This document shows positions 1-13,152 of a stretch of DNA of 64,000 nt, one piece after another (the first letter of the stretch is position 1; each line of letters opens with the position of its first letter). The notes under the pieces were generated by a model. The model saw only the letters and a program-made list of their open reading frames with translations, had not been told where the DNA came from and did not search any database. The position numbers and the translations under genes are program-made. The stretch spans positions 7,812,001 through 7,876,000 of the forward strand of contig NC_045130.1 of assembly GCF_007655135.1 (NCBI RefSeq), in the 5' to 3' direction. Source of the DNA: Punica granatum (taxonomy: Eukaryota; Streptophyta; Magnoliopsida; Myrtales; Lythraceae).

Positions 1-321
1 GCTATTTTCTCTAGTCGACACTACTAGCCTTTTCCTTCACGTACTTATGTTAAAATAGCTTGCGATTAACTATAAGATCTCGAGATTAGAATCCCCCGTT
101 GAGCAATAGTTGACCTTCTAATGCAGTCAACTTGAGCTGCCGCCTCTGCCTCCGACTCCGATCCATCTCAGCGGCAGAATCAGCGGCCGGGGGGCATTTA
201 AGTAAAACCAACTAAGAGCTGTCAGGCACCGACCCAATAAAAGCTGCCCCTTCAATCTCTTGCCCGTCGATTGAATTTAGAGAGAGAAAGTCCGATCCTC
301 TAGAGAGAGATAGAAAGAGAG

Positions 322-1154
322 ATGGCCAATCCCATTCCAAGAAGAAGGCAAAGCAGTCACAATTTCCATTTGCTGTGTGGCCTTCTGTTGTCTCTCATTT
401 TGGTGCAATCCCCGCAGGTTTCCTGTCGGGAGTACAAGGTTGGAGATTTAGACGCTTGGGGCATTCCCTCCGCTGACAACGGACAAGTCTACGAAAAGTG
501 GTCTAAATATCACACCTTCAACATCGGTGACACCCTCCGTAAGTAGTCGTCCCATCATGTTTTGGGTTCGATTCCATCCATTTCGACTATAGCTTTCGAA
601 TAATTGCTGACTGACCGAATAATTAACTATCCGAGAAAGTGCATCTGTTTCACGTCAGTCGTGGATTAGAATACTATTTAGGATATACTCGAGATCTAAT
701 CGGAGTGGCTGATTGCTTGCTTGATTGATTGATTGATTCAATTGATTGGGCAGTGTTTCTTTACCCGCCGAGCGAGGACTCGGTGATCCAAGTGACCGAG
801 CAGTCCTACAACACCTGCAACCTCAAGGATCCGATCCTCACCATGAACGACGGCAACTCCCTCTTCAACATCACCTCCCTCGGCACCTTCTTCTTCACCA
901 GCAGCGTCTCCGGCCGCTGCGAGAAGAAGCAGAAACTCCGCATCTCCGTCGGCAACGTCTCCTCTTCAACTTACGCTCCAGGGCCCTCTGCATTGTCCGA
1001 CATATCCCCGTCTTACCCGACCGTCTTCGGGAGCATCCCCCAGGGGTCCTCTTCTTCTTCTTTTTCTATTTCTTTGACGGTGCAGAGCTTCCCGGTCTCA
1101 TCCGCGGTTGCCATTGGATTTGCCACTTTTGCAACGGTCAGAGGCGTATTTTGA
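322..1154 (+). CDS. Early nodulin-like protein (phytocyanin family), 2 exons
   Basis: Predicted exons are 322-538 and 754-1154, joined in phase 1 across a GTAAGT...CAG intron, giving about 205 residues. Residues 1-37 form a signal peptide with a Leu-rich core. The mature part opens with REYKVGDLDAW and contains a plastocyanin-like fold (KYHTFNIGDTL, then the YNTCN cysteine and SGRCEKKQKL). The usual GHC-type copper ligand is replaced by Arg (GRC), so copper binding is unlikely; this is typical of early nodulin-like proteins rather than uclacyanins or stellacyanins. A Ser/Pro-rich linker and a hydrophobic C-terminus (AVAIGFATFATV) suggest GPI anchoring at the plasma membrane. The family acts at the cell surface in cell-wall and reproductive processes; the exact role here is unknown. 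A GA-rich leader precedes the ATG; the only TATA-like string is a weak CAATAAAAG near 235. Confidence 0.88.
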
Positions 1155-4100
1155 TAAAAGTAATAATTCCATCTCTCCCTCTTTGTTCTTTCTTTCCAAC
1201 TCTGTTATTGATAATTATTTGTTCATGGATTTATAGTTACTGTTGGGGTTGATGTGGTCCGACCATTTTATTTTTAGGAAATTTTGGTGATGTCATAAAT
1301 GTTATTCTTTCCAGCAAAGAACAAGTAATAATTGTTCGCGGTTTATTCCAATATTGTGCGCAATTTATAAGCTATCATCCATTTATATAGAGCCGTGAAC
1401 CCCAAAGATGGTCTTACATTCCATGTAAAATATGTACTATATATAATTAATATTCTCGGAATTTATTTCATTCATCTTCGCTCGGATCAACTGTTAATTT
1501 CGCTTTTTCATTTTCTGATGAATAAATATGGCCTTTCAATATATTTTAAATATAATAATTTCTTGAGTTATGTGTTCGATATATATATTGGGGAGGAAAT
1601 ATGAGAATCTATGCGAAAGGAAAAGGGGAAGCAGAGAGTGCTTTCTCTTTTGATATTTCCTAAGAAAAGGATAGCAATAGGCATCGGAATGTGGAAAAGG
1701 AAGATCTAGGGTTTGATTGGACCACGTGAGTCCAACAATTCAATTGAACAAAACCGACACAAATAATATAGTAGGGAGGTGGCCCTTGCTATGCACGATC
1801 ATCAATACCCGCTAATTATAAATCGTAAAATATAAATATAAATAATATTTTTTGATTATTATTAAGTAATTACAGATCATCAAAATTTATATAGAAATTC
1901 ATATAATTGATATATATTCATTGAAATAGTGAATATATTTTATATAAAAAATACTTACTTTACTCATTTGATATTGACATACCGTAATAGTTCTTTGAGC
2001 TGCATGACTTTCTTGCTATATATGATCGTAGTTTGTTTCAAACTCATAGAGATTCTTCCATAAATCTCTCTGTAAAAGGAACAGCGTTATTCATGGCCCG
2101 TGAAAGAAAATCGTGTTGCCAGGAAAAAATAGTAATGGCAATGGATAAAGAAAAAATAACAAAACATGAAAGAATGAAGTATAGGCGGTTGTGAGGCCTA
2201 TATATAGTCGTAAAATGGTAAAAATTATACATATTAAAAAAATATTGGGCTGTCGCATACTTATACAATTGGTTGCATGATAATAGCATCATGCATAATG
2301 ATTGGTATATTTTGTGAAGAAAAAATACATATCCAATTCGGATATAATTTAAAGCACAATTCATAAAAAGTCGAATAAAACGAAATAATAATGTGAATAC
2401 ACTTATTATTTTCGTTCGTTTATTCATTGAAAGTCAAATAAATATATTATAAGTAAAATTAATTTATTAAAAAATATAATAATAAATAAATAAAAACGAA
2501 TGAAAGTCACGAGAATAGGAAATCAAAATCGTAGTCTGCCAAACGTACTCCAAAAATAGTAAAGTTATATATATATATATATATATATGATATGGATGTA
2601 CATCTGCATACAAATCATGACAATGTTTTCTTTTGCCGGTCGGTCGCATTATTGATCCTGTGCATCCGCCAGCTATATATGTGAGTTTTGCACAAGGGCG
2701 AGCCCACTGCCCACTTGCCATGCATTATTAGTCTATGCATCTACAAACCTAAGCCCGATTTACTACTATGTGCACATTTGGGTTCCTGCTTTATTAATGT
2801 TTAATAAAAAAGTATCCATGGTAAAGCGTGTAACAAAATAGCTGATCCTCAAGAAAGGGTATGTATATTATACTATATTCCCTCCTCTCGTCTAAGAAAT
2901 GATTCTCATCGGTAGAATTTCTAATATTCTTTATTGAACTTTTAATCTCTTATATAAGGTCTATAAACTTATTTTGTAATTGAAAAAATAGATGCTCTCT
3001 CCAAGGTGGCACGCTGATAAGATACTTTGAAATGCTAAATAGTGAAGCATACCTTAAGTTTGAATTATAAGGTCCGCAAATATGCTCGGGGATAGAATTG
3101 TGAGGAGAATCAAAATTCAGTAATCGCTATTAGAAATGGTAAATATGGAATGTAATTGAAATAATTGATGTGGAAGATGAAAACCAATCCTATTGGTAGA
3201 TTCGTGAAGCAAGTAGTTTAACACGCATTAAACTTTTTTTTAATTGAATGTACAACTGAAATTGAATGACCTAATGTTCGGATGAAGGTGTGTTTGTTTT
3301 ATAAACAATGTTCAACTCAACTCAACTCAACTCCACTTATCTTCAATTCAACATCACAATCATTATATATTTTTTATTTTTTAAATATTTTTAACCATTT
3401 AATTTAATTTTTAATATTAAATTCTCTCAACTATTCATTACTTTTTTAGAATTCAACAACACAATCATTACTTAATCATTATTTTTTCTCAATTATTTAT
3501 TACTTTTTCACACTTTTTCTCATAATTCAACAATACAATCATTACAAACCAATTAAAATCAAAACTCAACTCAATTCAATTCTCAATCCAAATGCACTTT
3601 AAGTTTCAGCTTTTAAAGTGAAGATACCTTCTATCTCTTCGAAAAATTTGAATAATTAACTAAATCTCAAATATTAGTTTCAAATTGTATTGGCATACAT
3701 ACATAAAACTACAACTCCTCAATAACTGATTCTTGATTGTATTTCTGCGATGACGCAATAACTATACAGTAAATTATTAAATCGCTTAAACTCGATAAGG
3801 TCATCGATGATCATATTGAAGCCACAACTGACCATCCTGAAGCCGTAAGCAACAATCCTAAGTATGAACTCGAAAAATGTAAATATTGAATATGCCCATA
3901 TCACCGTATCATTTTTCCTTAAAAAAATTTAAGCAATTTATTTACCAATAATGAAAATTAATCATAACCTGATCTGTGGTTGACTATAATGGATTTTACT
4001 GGAAATGTAATAAATATGAGATATGAATGGATAAGGAATTATAATGCGGAGAAAATTTTGATTGTTTGGCTGGAGGTAATAAAAATATAGTGAATGGAGA

Positions 4101-4193
4101 AAAACATATTATCAAAATATAAAAAATGCCATTGCTATTATAATTAGAATAATATATTATAAATACAATAAGTATTTTACTTAAAAAGATAAA
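1155..4193. other. Intergenic spacer, AT-rich
   Basis: I see no convincing gene here. The stretch holds a (TA)n microsatellite at 2566-2588 and one copy of a dispersed MITE-like repeat near 3290-3600. The open frames present are short, AT-biased and unlike any family I recognise. Confidence 0.6.
3290..3600 (+). repeat. Dispersed MITE-like repeat, family 1, copy 1
   Basis: This block is a run of related phrases such as AATTCAACAACACAATCATT and TTCTCAACTATTCATTAC, bounded by GTGTGTTTG at the left and CCAAATGCAC at the right. The same phrases recur on the opposite strand at 13153-13446 and in shorter form near 20770, 47520 and 61915. A non-autonomous transposon or a simple amplified repeat would explain this. 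No transposase is present. Confidence 0.6.
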
Positions 4194-4460
4194 CAACAAG
4201 CCGTTCGAGTACATTAGGGCTTGCTGGAGTTGAATCCAGCTCCGTTGAGCCCAAGCACGGCTGGGTTCGTGACACCCAGAGCGAACGGCTTGTTGGCTTA
4301 AAGATGCCTCCTAAAACAAGATTTGGCCTCATTGGGGTCAAATATGGAATTGTTGGCTTAAAGTCGCCTCGACCGGTGCCGTCATTTAGTCGGAATTGGA
4401 AGTCCCGGCAGTGGCGGCAATGAACCGCACATTGGTTTTACGGCCCTAGAAACCTCATGA
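4194..4460. repeat. GC-richer structured block with nested inverted repeats
   Basis: A 14 bp perfect inverted repeat (CAACAAGCCGTTCG at 4194-4207, complement at 4282-4295) encloses two hairpins. The first pairs GGGCT 4217-4221 with AGCCC 4248-4252, and inside it GCTGGA 4223-4228 with TCCAGC 4235-4240. The second pairs CTGGGT 4261-4266 with ACCCAG 4274-4279. The phrase TTGTTGGCTTAAAG is repeated about 60 bp apart downstream (near 4290 and 4350). The block is clearly less AT-rich than its surroundings. It may be a small foldback transposon or a structured RNA; I do not recognise it. Confidence 0.5.
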
Positions 4461-4889
4461 GCCGTTCAGTGTATGAAAGTAGAATTTTTCATCTTAAATC
4501 TAGCGTATGATTTTATATCGTAATTGCCCATCAAATCTGGCATATCGTAATTTCTCCATCCTAAATTGACATAAATTTTGATGTGACACGCGATGGGTAA
4601 GTCACTAAAATAAATTATGCGTCAAACAACCACTTGAAGCACTAATCGAGAGATTTTATCATTTTATAAGTAACATCCTATGTAGTCTCTCCCAAGATAA
4701 TTAAATTAATTCGAATGTTTGTTCGATTTTCCTCCGGGGACTGACAGCGATGATGCAAACGGGTACGTACGTCGCTGATTATTTCCAGATGTCGGCAACT
4801 CGAGCTCGCGCTGCCTCAGACGTCATCATCACTCGTAAAAAATAACAACAAAAAATGGAGCAAGCCGCATGGCCGATCTGTAATTTCGT

Positions 4890-5130
4890 CGACATTTATA
4901 GGGAGAGGACGGTCCCATCCCGTCCCCGTCGTCCTCAATCAATCCCAATTTGTCGCCTTATGATCTCATATTCGCCATTGATTATCAGCTCCGACGCCCC
5001 AATACAGTACTCTCAGAAGAACCCTAGAAAACGCCCTCCCCCCTTGCATCCCCTAGCTCCGCGGTGTGCGGGGCCGTTCGATCCTCTCGACTCGATCATC
5101 GTGGCCGGCGCGCACCGACCCACCCCTAAG
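4890..5130 (+). promoter_or_regulatory. Possible promoter and 5' leader exon of the Yippee-like gene
   Basis: A TATA-like CATTTATAGG lies near 4893, followed by C-rich leader-like sequence ending at a good donor (CCTAAG then GTAAAC at 5131). An acceptor near 5650 (TTTTTTTGAAG) would join it to the exon carrying the ATG at 5707. A leader intron of this kind is common in plant genes, but transcription here is inferred. Confidence 0.4.
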
Positions 5131-5706
5131 GTAAACATTTCCAGCTCCCCCATATTGATTGATTGCTCGGCCGGCGTTGAATTTATGGTCCTTTTCTCTG
5201 ATTGCTTGCTGCATTCCTTCCGTTGTTACCGTTGAATCGTCAGTGTGATGTTTTTGGGCACTATGGACCTCCAACCTGAAACTTATGAGCTGGCTCTTTC
5301 TTTTTGTAAACAATCGGTTGCTTTGTGAAAGATTGTTCGGCTTAATCAAGTCAATTTCGGCATTAAGTTTGTTTATTTGCAAAAGATAAGGGATCTATTC
5401 GATAAGCCACGAAATGGGGAAAGTGAAACATGGCAAGGAACTTTAGCCTGATTTTATCTTCATGCCACGGCAACCTAAGTCGGCCTTTGGCTGCAGACAG
5501 TGGCAGCAGCGGGGGTGAGTCGGTGATTGAGTCATACAAGACCCAATGGTGATTGCAGTCACTTAGCCTTGCTAGTTTGTGATTGAGCACATAAGGTGGT
5601 TCGACGAAGCTTTCCTTGAATGAAATTTGCTGTATCATTCTTTTTTTGAAGGATCTTGATCTAAGGGGTTGTGAGAAACTCCTTTGGTGGTTTCCTTCAC
5701 TCGCAT

Positions 5707-6421
5707 ATGGCAGAGTTGGTCGGGCCGAGGTTGTATAGTTGTTGCAACTGCCGTAACAATGTTGCTCTCCACGATGATGTCATATCTAAATCGTTTCAGG
5801 TGAACCCTTGTCTGCCATTTTCCTTCAATGGTGGTTGTGCATTCGTTTTGAGATTAGCTAAAAGGAAGTTGCACATGACTATGAAACTGAGAACTCAACT
5901 AGAGGAAGCATGATTTAACCATGATCCATGAATCTCGGGTTGAAGTGAAATTTTTTTTAGTGGTATGCATTCTCTTATGGGGACTTAATAATCAATCATG
6001 AACATTTGAATCAGGAACTTAATAATGTTTGTAAATTTGTGTTCTTTTCATGCGATGTTTCCTTATTGTACCCAGAATCTTTGTGTTCCGGTTGGGTCAT
6101 TTTGCTGTGAATTGTATGCATCTATTAATGAATCGTCTTGGGGATGATACGTGTTGTTTCCAGAAATTTGCTTATTTGTACAATGAATGATAGGGGAGGA
6201 ATGGTCGGGCTTTCCTATTCTCCCATGCAATGAACGTAATGGTCGGGCCAAAGGAGGACAGGCAGCTCATGACAGGCCTTCACACAGTTGCTGACGTTTA
6301 CTGCAGCGATTGTAACGAGGTCTTGGGCTGGAAGTACGAGAGGGCATACGAGGAAACGCAGAAGTACAAGGAAGGGAAGTTCATCCTTGAGATGTCAAAG
6401 ATAGTGAGGGAGAATTGGTAG
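5707..6421 (+). CDS. Yippee-like zinc-binding protein, 2 coding exons
   Basis: Coding exons are 5707-5799 and 6194-6421, giving 106 residues, the usual size of plant Yippee-like proteins. The zinc-binding pattern is exact: C12-x2-C15, then 52 residues, then C68-x2-C71, matching the family C-x2-C-x52-C-x2-C. Conserved phrases are [24 protein letters not shown] and LGWKYE. The first exon ends in SKSFQ and the second begins GRNGRAF, as in homologues, which fixes the splice. The protein is expected to form a beta-barrel Yippee/Mis18-type domain. Molecular function in plants is poorly defined; animal relatives act in CTLH E3 ligase or cell-cycle contexts. The 3' untranslated region probably runs to about 6720. 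Confidence 0.92.
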
Positions 6422-6820
6422 CAGTAAAAATGCTGTTATTGGAGTTTCTTTGGGTGTTTGTTGGCTTCGGTGCTTCAAAGCCTCGATATTGTGCTCAAGA
6501 GGTGAAAGAGTAACTGTCATTGCCTCCCGTGTGCTCTTTGTTTTCGAATGTAAATCTGTATCCAATTGAATTGGATGTGTTTATAGATTCCTGTACAGAT
6601 TCATCTAGCACTTTCCTATTCTCCATGCTGCTGTTCTTGGAGTCTGTTCGATGGCACGTCGTGCTATGGAACGGGATTAATATACGAATTACAATAAACA
6701 GAGATTCCTCTGCATAAAGAAGGGAAGAAACGTTTTCTTCTTCTACTGCTATTTCATTTTCGCTTGATAATTAATTCCCTCTTCCCAATCCTAAAATTAA
6801 ATAAATCTATATACCCAAAA

Positions 6821-6853
6821 GAAGAAGAAGAAGAAGAAGAAGAAGAAGAAGAA
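6821..6853. repeat. (GAA)n microsatellite
   Basis: Eleven GAA triplets lie between the Yippee-like and ORMDL genes. Confidence 0.95.
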
Positions 6854-7251
6854 ATGATAAAACAGAAATTACCGGAATTTTTGTTACGTCGGTGACTAGA
6901 TCGGAATAACTGAACTTTAAACCGGCCGTTGACCAACTAAACCGTACCGGTCTATCCTTATCTGACACGGGACGATTCCTCCTCCTCTTCTCCTTCCTCC
7001 TTCGACATCCTCGTCCCTCTGTCTCTCTCATCTCCCCTCAACTGGACATCCAACGGATCATCCCTTTCCTCTGATACCCATAAAGCTGATTGCAGCAGAG
7101 ACAGACGAACGCAGAGAACAAGGAGGAGAAACCCTGAGATCCCACAGCTCAAGCTCAAGCTCGCTTTGCGTTCCCGATTGATTTGTTGATTGGTTGCTAA
7201 TCTGTGGGGGGAATCCTATCTCAGATAGTTTCAGACGCGGAGGAGGACAGG

Positions 7252-9207
7252 ATGTACGTCAAGGCGACGCCGCCGACGGATCTGAACCGGAACACCGAGT
7301 GGTTCACGTACCCGGGCGTGTGGACCACCTATATCCTCATTCTCTTCTTCTCCTGGCTCTTGATCCTCTCAGTCTTCGGTTGCTCCCCCGGCATGGCCTG
7401 GACAATCGTACATATCGCCCATTTCGCCGTACGCCTCTCTCCCCCTTTCTTGATCGATTAATCGTCTGATTAGCAGGCTTTCGGAGTTATTAGGGTTTTG
7501 CTCTGTGTGTTTTTTAGCGTTTCATCAATTAGTCAGATGGTGCAGGATATTCTGATTATTCAGCAAAAAAGGATATTCTGATTGATTATGCGTGGGATTT
7601 TGCATCTGTATGCATAATGCTTTTCTGAACTTGTTTTGTGTTGTCGATTGCCGAAAGATTGTTGGTCTGGCGGAATATTGTCCTCGCCGGAAGCAGATTT
7701 TGCTTGTGGTGGCATCTGAGGCTTATGCATGCAGACAATGTCTTTGTTTTAGTTTTAGAGGTTATGAACTACAATTATCAGGATGTTTGCATTCGCTCAG
7801 AGTAATTAACACCTTCACGGCTAGTCTAGTTTATCCTTTTAGAATTTTGTTTCCTAAGGGTTTTTCAGCCCTCTTTGAATCATCCGAACATGTGATATCA
7901 AGTTGAGTCCGATTGTAAAGTTTCCCTTTTCATGTCTTTGCTGAATTCCTGCATTTTGCTTTGCTTTGCCTCCTCATATCATGGTCGATGAACTAGTATG
8001 TAGGGATGTTTCTAAACTAGCTATGATATGGCTGATGGTGTTGGACTATATCTTTTCATGTTCAAGCTATACTGTTTTTTTGTCTACAGAAAACTATGTG
8101 GACTGTAGAAAATGGTATAAAATTTCATTAAAGGAAATCTGTCTATGATGTAAAAAGATATTATTGACCGACTAGTTTTCGTGGAGGTGATTACTTGGTT
8201 GATTCTTCTTTCTTTCTTTCTTTCATTTTTCCCCCTCTCCTCAAAAGACGTTAGGTCTACCTAATCCTAATGTATATGTTAGACAATTTATAGTTACCAT
8301 GTGAGTACATCTTTTTCATTTGCCAGTGCTGCTGTGGAAGTTGTAGCCAGTTGGTATCGACAAGTTATTGTAGTATCTAAATTTGTTGTGCTATCTTATA
8401 ATAACAAGAGAGTGAATCGCCTGGCATGTTCATTGCTGTCGCATCTTCTGTCAGGTTACATATCACTGCTTTCACTGGAAGAAGGGAACTCCTTTTTCTG
8501 ATGATCAAGGGATTTACAATCGTTTGACTTGGTGGGAGCAGATAGATAATGGCCAGCAACTCACTCGGAATAGGAAGTTCTTGACTGTTGTACCTGTGGT
8601 GTTGTAAGTATGACAGAGCAACTCTTATTTGTTACTAGATATAACGCATTCAACGTTCTTCCTGGCTCTACCAATTTCTTCTTTCATTCGTTTCCTCTTC
8701 TGGTGAAAGGGTGTCCTCATCGTCTTCTTTGTAAAGTATTAGGCAACAGGTTCCTGTTTGTAAGCTTGATTAGTGCCTGTTAATGCACATAAAAGAAAAA
8801 AGGAAAACGAAAACGAAAGTGATTGGAGAGAATTCTAAACTACTTACGACTTCTATATCCAGCGGCAGGTCAAGGTTTGGTAGTCTACTCTGAATAGTTC
8901 TGGGACAGCAGTATCGTTCAGTTTTTGATTTAATGATGCCAGTTCCTCTCATCTCTTTTGGATATGTGGAGGACTTTAAAAATCAGTGTCTATTTTACCA
9001 TTTTTTTTTTTGGAGTTATAATTGATGTCACAATACCATTATCATCAAGGGCTTCTTTGATCTTGCAGGTACTTGATAGCCTCACACACGACAGATTACA
9101 GAAATCCGATGCTCTTCTTTAATACCCTGGCAGTGTTCGTTCTGGTGGTGGCAAAGTTCCCAAACATGCACAAGGTTCGCATATTTGGCATAAATGCAGA
9201 TCATTGA
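7252..9207 (+). CDS. ORMDL family protein, 3 exons
   Basis: Exons are 7252-7428, 8455-8603 and 9069-9207, all with consistent phases and GT-AG borders, giving about 154 residues, the normal ORMDL length. The protein begins MYVKATPPTDLNRNTEWFTY, shows a hydrophobic hairpin (TTYILILFFSWLLILSVFG), then GMAWTIVHIAHF, HWKKGTPFSDDQG, the conserved WWEQID and DYRNPMLFFNTLAVFVLVVAKFPNMHKVRI near the C-terminus. ORMDL proteins are ER membrane subunits that restrain serine palmitoyltransferase, the first enzyme of sphingoid-base synthesis. The start at 7252 matches the conserved N-terminus; an upstream in-frame Met exists but lies in leader-like sequence. Introns are 1,026 and 465 bp. Nothing is broken. 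Confidence 0.95.
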
Positions 9208-10181
9208 GCCACAATGGAGCATAAGTTGTCTGTGCTCTGCTGTGCCGATCAAAGAAAATAACCGGTGATGTTTGGCATTTGAAGTAGCAATATAGCCGCA
9301 AATTTTGGAGCTGCAAATACCCCACCTTTGGCCCCTTCGTCAAAGTGGGGATTTTGCTTATGGTGTTCTCAGCCTTCACACTGTGTGAAAATCTATACCA
9401 TCAAATGTAGTTTGGAACCGTAATATATGTATATTTGTTTCTTCTTTTCAAAAAACAGCAGCTGATGAATCTTGTTGCTCCTATCATGCTGATCTGAAAT
9501 TTCTCAACTCTGAATAGTGCTTCATGATACACTTGCTTCTGTATGGATAACATATGTATTTCATTTTTGGGTACTGCTACTCCGGTATTGTCGCTTCAGT
9601 AGTTTTCATGTACGTGCTACCCTGGCCCTTGCTTTTTACAACATTGATACTAATTGCTACACTATGACTGCGGAGGACAGGATGCTGCTCCAGGCATAGA
9701 GGATACGTATATCCACATTTTGTTTTTCATCTGAAATAAGGAGCAAGAATAGGGAAGACTTATCCTCCTAAGAGGATAACGCCTCAGCTTTTTTCAGCGG
9801 TTTCATCGACTTTGTTTTTCATTTTCTTGTGTCTGCAATATGAAACGTTGATCCGACAGTTATGAGGATGGGGGTTAGCAGTTGGGGGGCAAAAATTTTT
9901 GGTAGATGCTTTGAATAGTTGTGGCTATTTCTTCTATGGGCCTCATACTAGGCCGAAGAACCACTCCAAGCAATGATGGAAGTTCAATTAATGTTTCTTG
10001 GTTTGGTGTAATTTTGATCATTAGATAGTTGCAGATCTCTTCTAGTCTAAGCCCTGGTATAAGGAAGTGCGAATCAAGCCGGCATTGACTAGCAACCCGA
10101 AGTTGTAAGGAGAGACACCCTCAAAATTGGAGCCAAGCTGTGCAAATTAGGCTCGATACAAGTTGTGCTTCGTGAAATTCA

Positions 10182-10260
10182 CCCGACGTAAATTTGTCTT
10201 GTGATATTTTGGATCATTAACCCCGACGTAAATTTGTCTTGTGATTTTTGGATCATTAAC
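10182..10260. repeat. Two-copy 40 bp tandem repeat
   Basis: A unit beginning CCCGACGTAAATTTGTCTTG and ending GGATCATTAAC occurs at 10182-10221 and again at 10222-10260. They are almost identical (one short indel), and a further CCCGA starts a third unit. This looks like a recent slippage or unequal-crossover duplication. Confidence 0.9.
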
Positions 10261-13152
10261 CCCGAAGAAAAAGTGGCAGTAACTTTTAAAGAATGGTTAA
10301 ACAGCCCAGAGCTTTAAAAGGAAGTGACGTGAGGTGGGGGCAAGTGAAACGACGTTGAAAAATTCATTTTTCTTCCTAGTTAATTTATTAAAAGAATCCT
10401 TTCCCTGTTTTTTTCGGTAGAAGAGGATAATCTACTAATGGAACAGAGTCTAACGCAGAGGGGCAGCTAGTCTATCGATTAACGAAGTATACTGAAGCTG
10501 TACATTGTACACTACGCAGTACCCACCAGACCAAGGTGAAAAGACCACATTCTTACTGGCTTTCTTACTCGCGCTTAGGCAGATGATTGCATTTATACAT
10601 TTTAATTAATTTTTTGTGAAATATATTTTTAAAATGCAATGAAATGACGACTTAAAATACTATTGATGATGGAGATCATAAAATATGGTTTTTCAAATTA
10701 GCCGTGTAGTCCACAAGTTGTGCGAGTGTCTATCTATATAATAGGAAATTCAACATAATTATAAGTTAATCTAGAAATGATAATGGTGTGGCCATACGGG
10801 ACGGTGCCATAATTATGTGTAAGTCAAATAAATTGTGGAAGAATAAATGAGAGAATACCCCGATGAATCCAAGAGTCAAAAGATGACTTAATAGTAGAGA
10901 AGATAAATTTAATAAGATAAATAGTTTATGTGGCTGCACTTCGTCGGGGAAAAAGAACTTACGTGGCACGCTTCTCCATGAACGAAGGGAAAGCTCTCGT
11001 GAAAATAATTTGAATTACTGTTGGTGCAGGAGTGGATCATGGGAGCATCATTTTTAATAGTTCACTCAAAGGAAAAAAAAATGCTCTTTGTCTCTGACGT
11101 CCGTGGACTCCACTCTTGTCTAATAAGAATTACCCCTTCGTTCTTATTCATTTATAAACTTGCCATTTGTGTCTAAATCAGTTGTTTCAAACTCTGCGGC
11201 TCTAGCATTACTCTTAATCAAAATATAATGACCAGAAATAGGCCGAAACTAACCGATCGAAGGCGTATGCTGTACACTGCCCAACGCGATGATGGATAGA
11301 TTACACTCTTATTAATTTTATTACTATCTTCTGGTCATGTCTTCTCTGTTGGTTCCCTTGGCAGATTATCAAAAGAAGTTGTGTGGGATGTTTCGGGATC
11401 CGATTCATTATATTGAAAGATCAATTTCAATCATGATTTCATGATTTTAATTTGGAGTTCTTGAAGGTTACATAAAGTTTAATTAACACAGAAAAGTAGG
11501 TTTTTCTTATTAATTTTAAATTTTAACTTTTATAAATGGTGTACCAAAATGAATGCAAAAATCAAAGAACACAATATTGGGTATAGGATGTCCGTGAGAT
11601 ACTAAGCAACAACTCATGAATGTCGCATGATTGGAGGAGACCCAAGAACGTCACGACTCCAACGAGAATGAGAAATTATGATGTGTCTCATCAGTTCGTA
11701 CAACAATTCTCTTCTCTATAGATGTTTGAGCTGTAATTTGTCGGACTTATTTCATAGGATGATCACACTATTACAGAGATGAACCTAAGAATGACCAGTA
11801 CAAGCCATAAGAGAGAGTACGACTTAGCTAGTCCCGTGATCACAAGTACACTATTCAAAATGAGAATCCCTCCACCTGTGTCTTTCACGTATCTCGCATC
11901 CGCCGTTATAATTTTTATAAGTTCTTTTTTTTTTTTGGGCTAAGTCTATTATTTTATTTTATTAAGTTGTAATTATAACGACATGAAAATGATTTAACAT
12001 TGTTCATGAACCATGCGATCCTGATCAATGGGACTAAGGAGAACTTCTATTGTTATTTATCGTTGTTCCACATTGTCTTTTCTTCTCTAAGTTGTTTAAC
12101 TTAAGAAAAATTTGGAAAATATTTCGAGTACACTATAAGTAGAAATCCTAATTACTAGACCAGGCAGTACTGTTCAACTCAACATTTCATTTGTCCCGGT
12201 TTGATGGTATCGATACTTCATTATTTGTATGAGTTATTATAACTAGTCCATATGAATGTGTAGTCAAACATGCATAAAACGATAAAAGAATTTGTTTGAT
12301 CCATTCAAGCTAAGTACCTGATAGATTGATAATTAAGAATCAAAACAGCTCTCTTTTTTTTCGACAATTGAATGCACGTGTCACTGCATTAAGTCGCTTC
12401 ACTTATCGTCATTCGTTCTCCTTTTTACCCTACTAGGCCCCATGCAAAAAGGGAAAATAAAAGAAGTTTTCAAAAGCGCATAAGCCAAGGAGGCAAATAC
12501 CAAAGCAATTCACCGAAAAATGGAAGTTGTTACGATATTATTATGGGCACCTATTCCATGGCCAATCGATAGTTAGTCACATTCATGACAGTGCTGTATA
12601 CTGAAAACTATAAAAATCAATCAATAATTAGTCATCTTAGAAGTTAAAATGGAAGGATAGCTAAAGAAGGGCAGATGACAAAGAATGGTAGATAGGGTAA
12701 TTAAGGTGGGCGATCAGAATTTCTTTTCACCTTCTAATTTTGGTAAGAACATCACGAACCTGCTTAAAAGCATAATCAATTGTTTGATCCGGAAAAAGTA
12801 AAACTAAAGAGATTGAACGAGAAGTAATTAATTCAATTGCTAGAATATCTATCCTAAGTAGATCACTCACACTTAATTAGGCCAACAACTGTTGCCATCA
12901 GTGGGTGATAGATTATGCCCTTATAAGACCTTACATATCCACGAATCAATTCTCAATTGCTCGTCGCGTTAATTTTTTTTTTTAATTTTGATTATTGTTT
13001 TCAATTTTTTTGTTTTTTGTTTTGTTTACCCATTGAACCCTGCGCCTTATCTTGAACTTCTGATTGATCTGCCCATCCTAGCCAATATATGAGACCTAAA
13101 ACATCAAGAATATTATTCTCTTTTCGTTAGATTTTTTTTTGGTAGAATCAGA

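Noticed and set aside
746..1252. Plus-strand 168-codon frame overlapping the early nodulin-like second exon
   Set aside because: It is the shadow frame of the GC-rich real exon.
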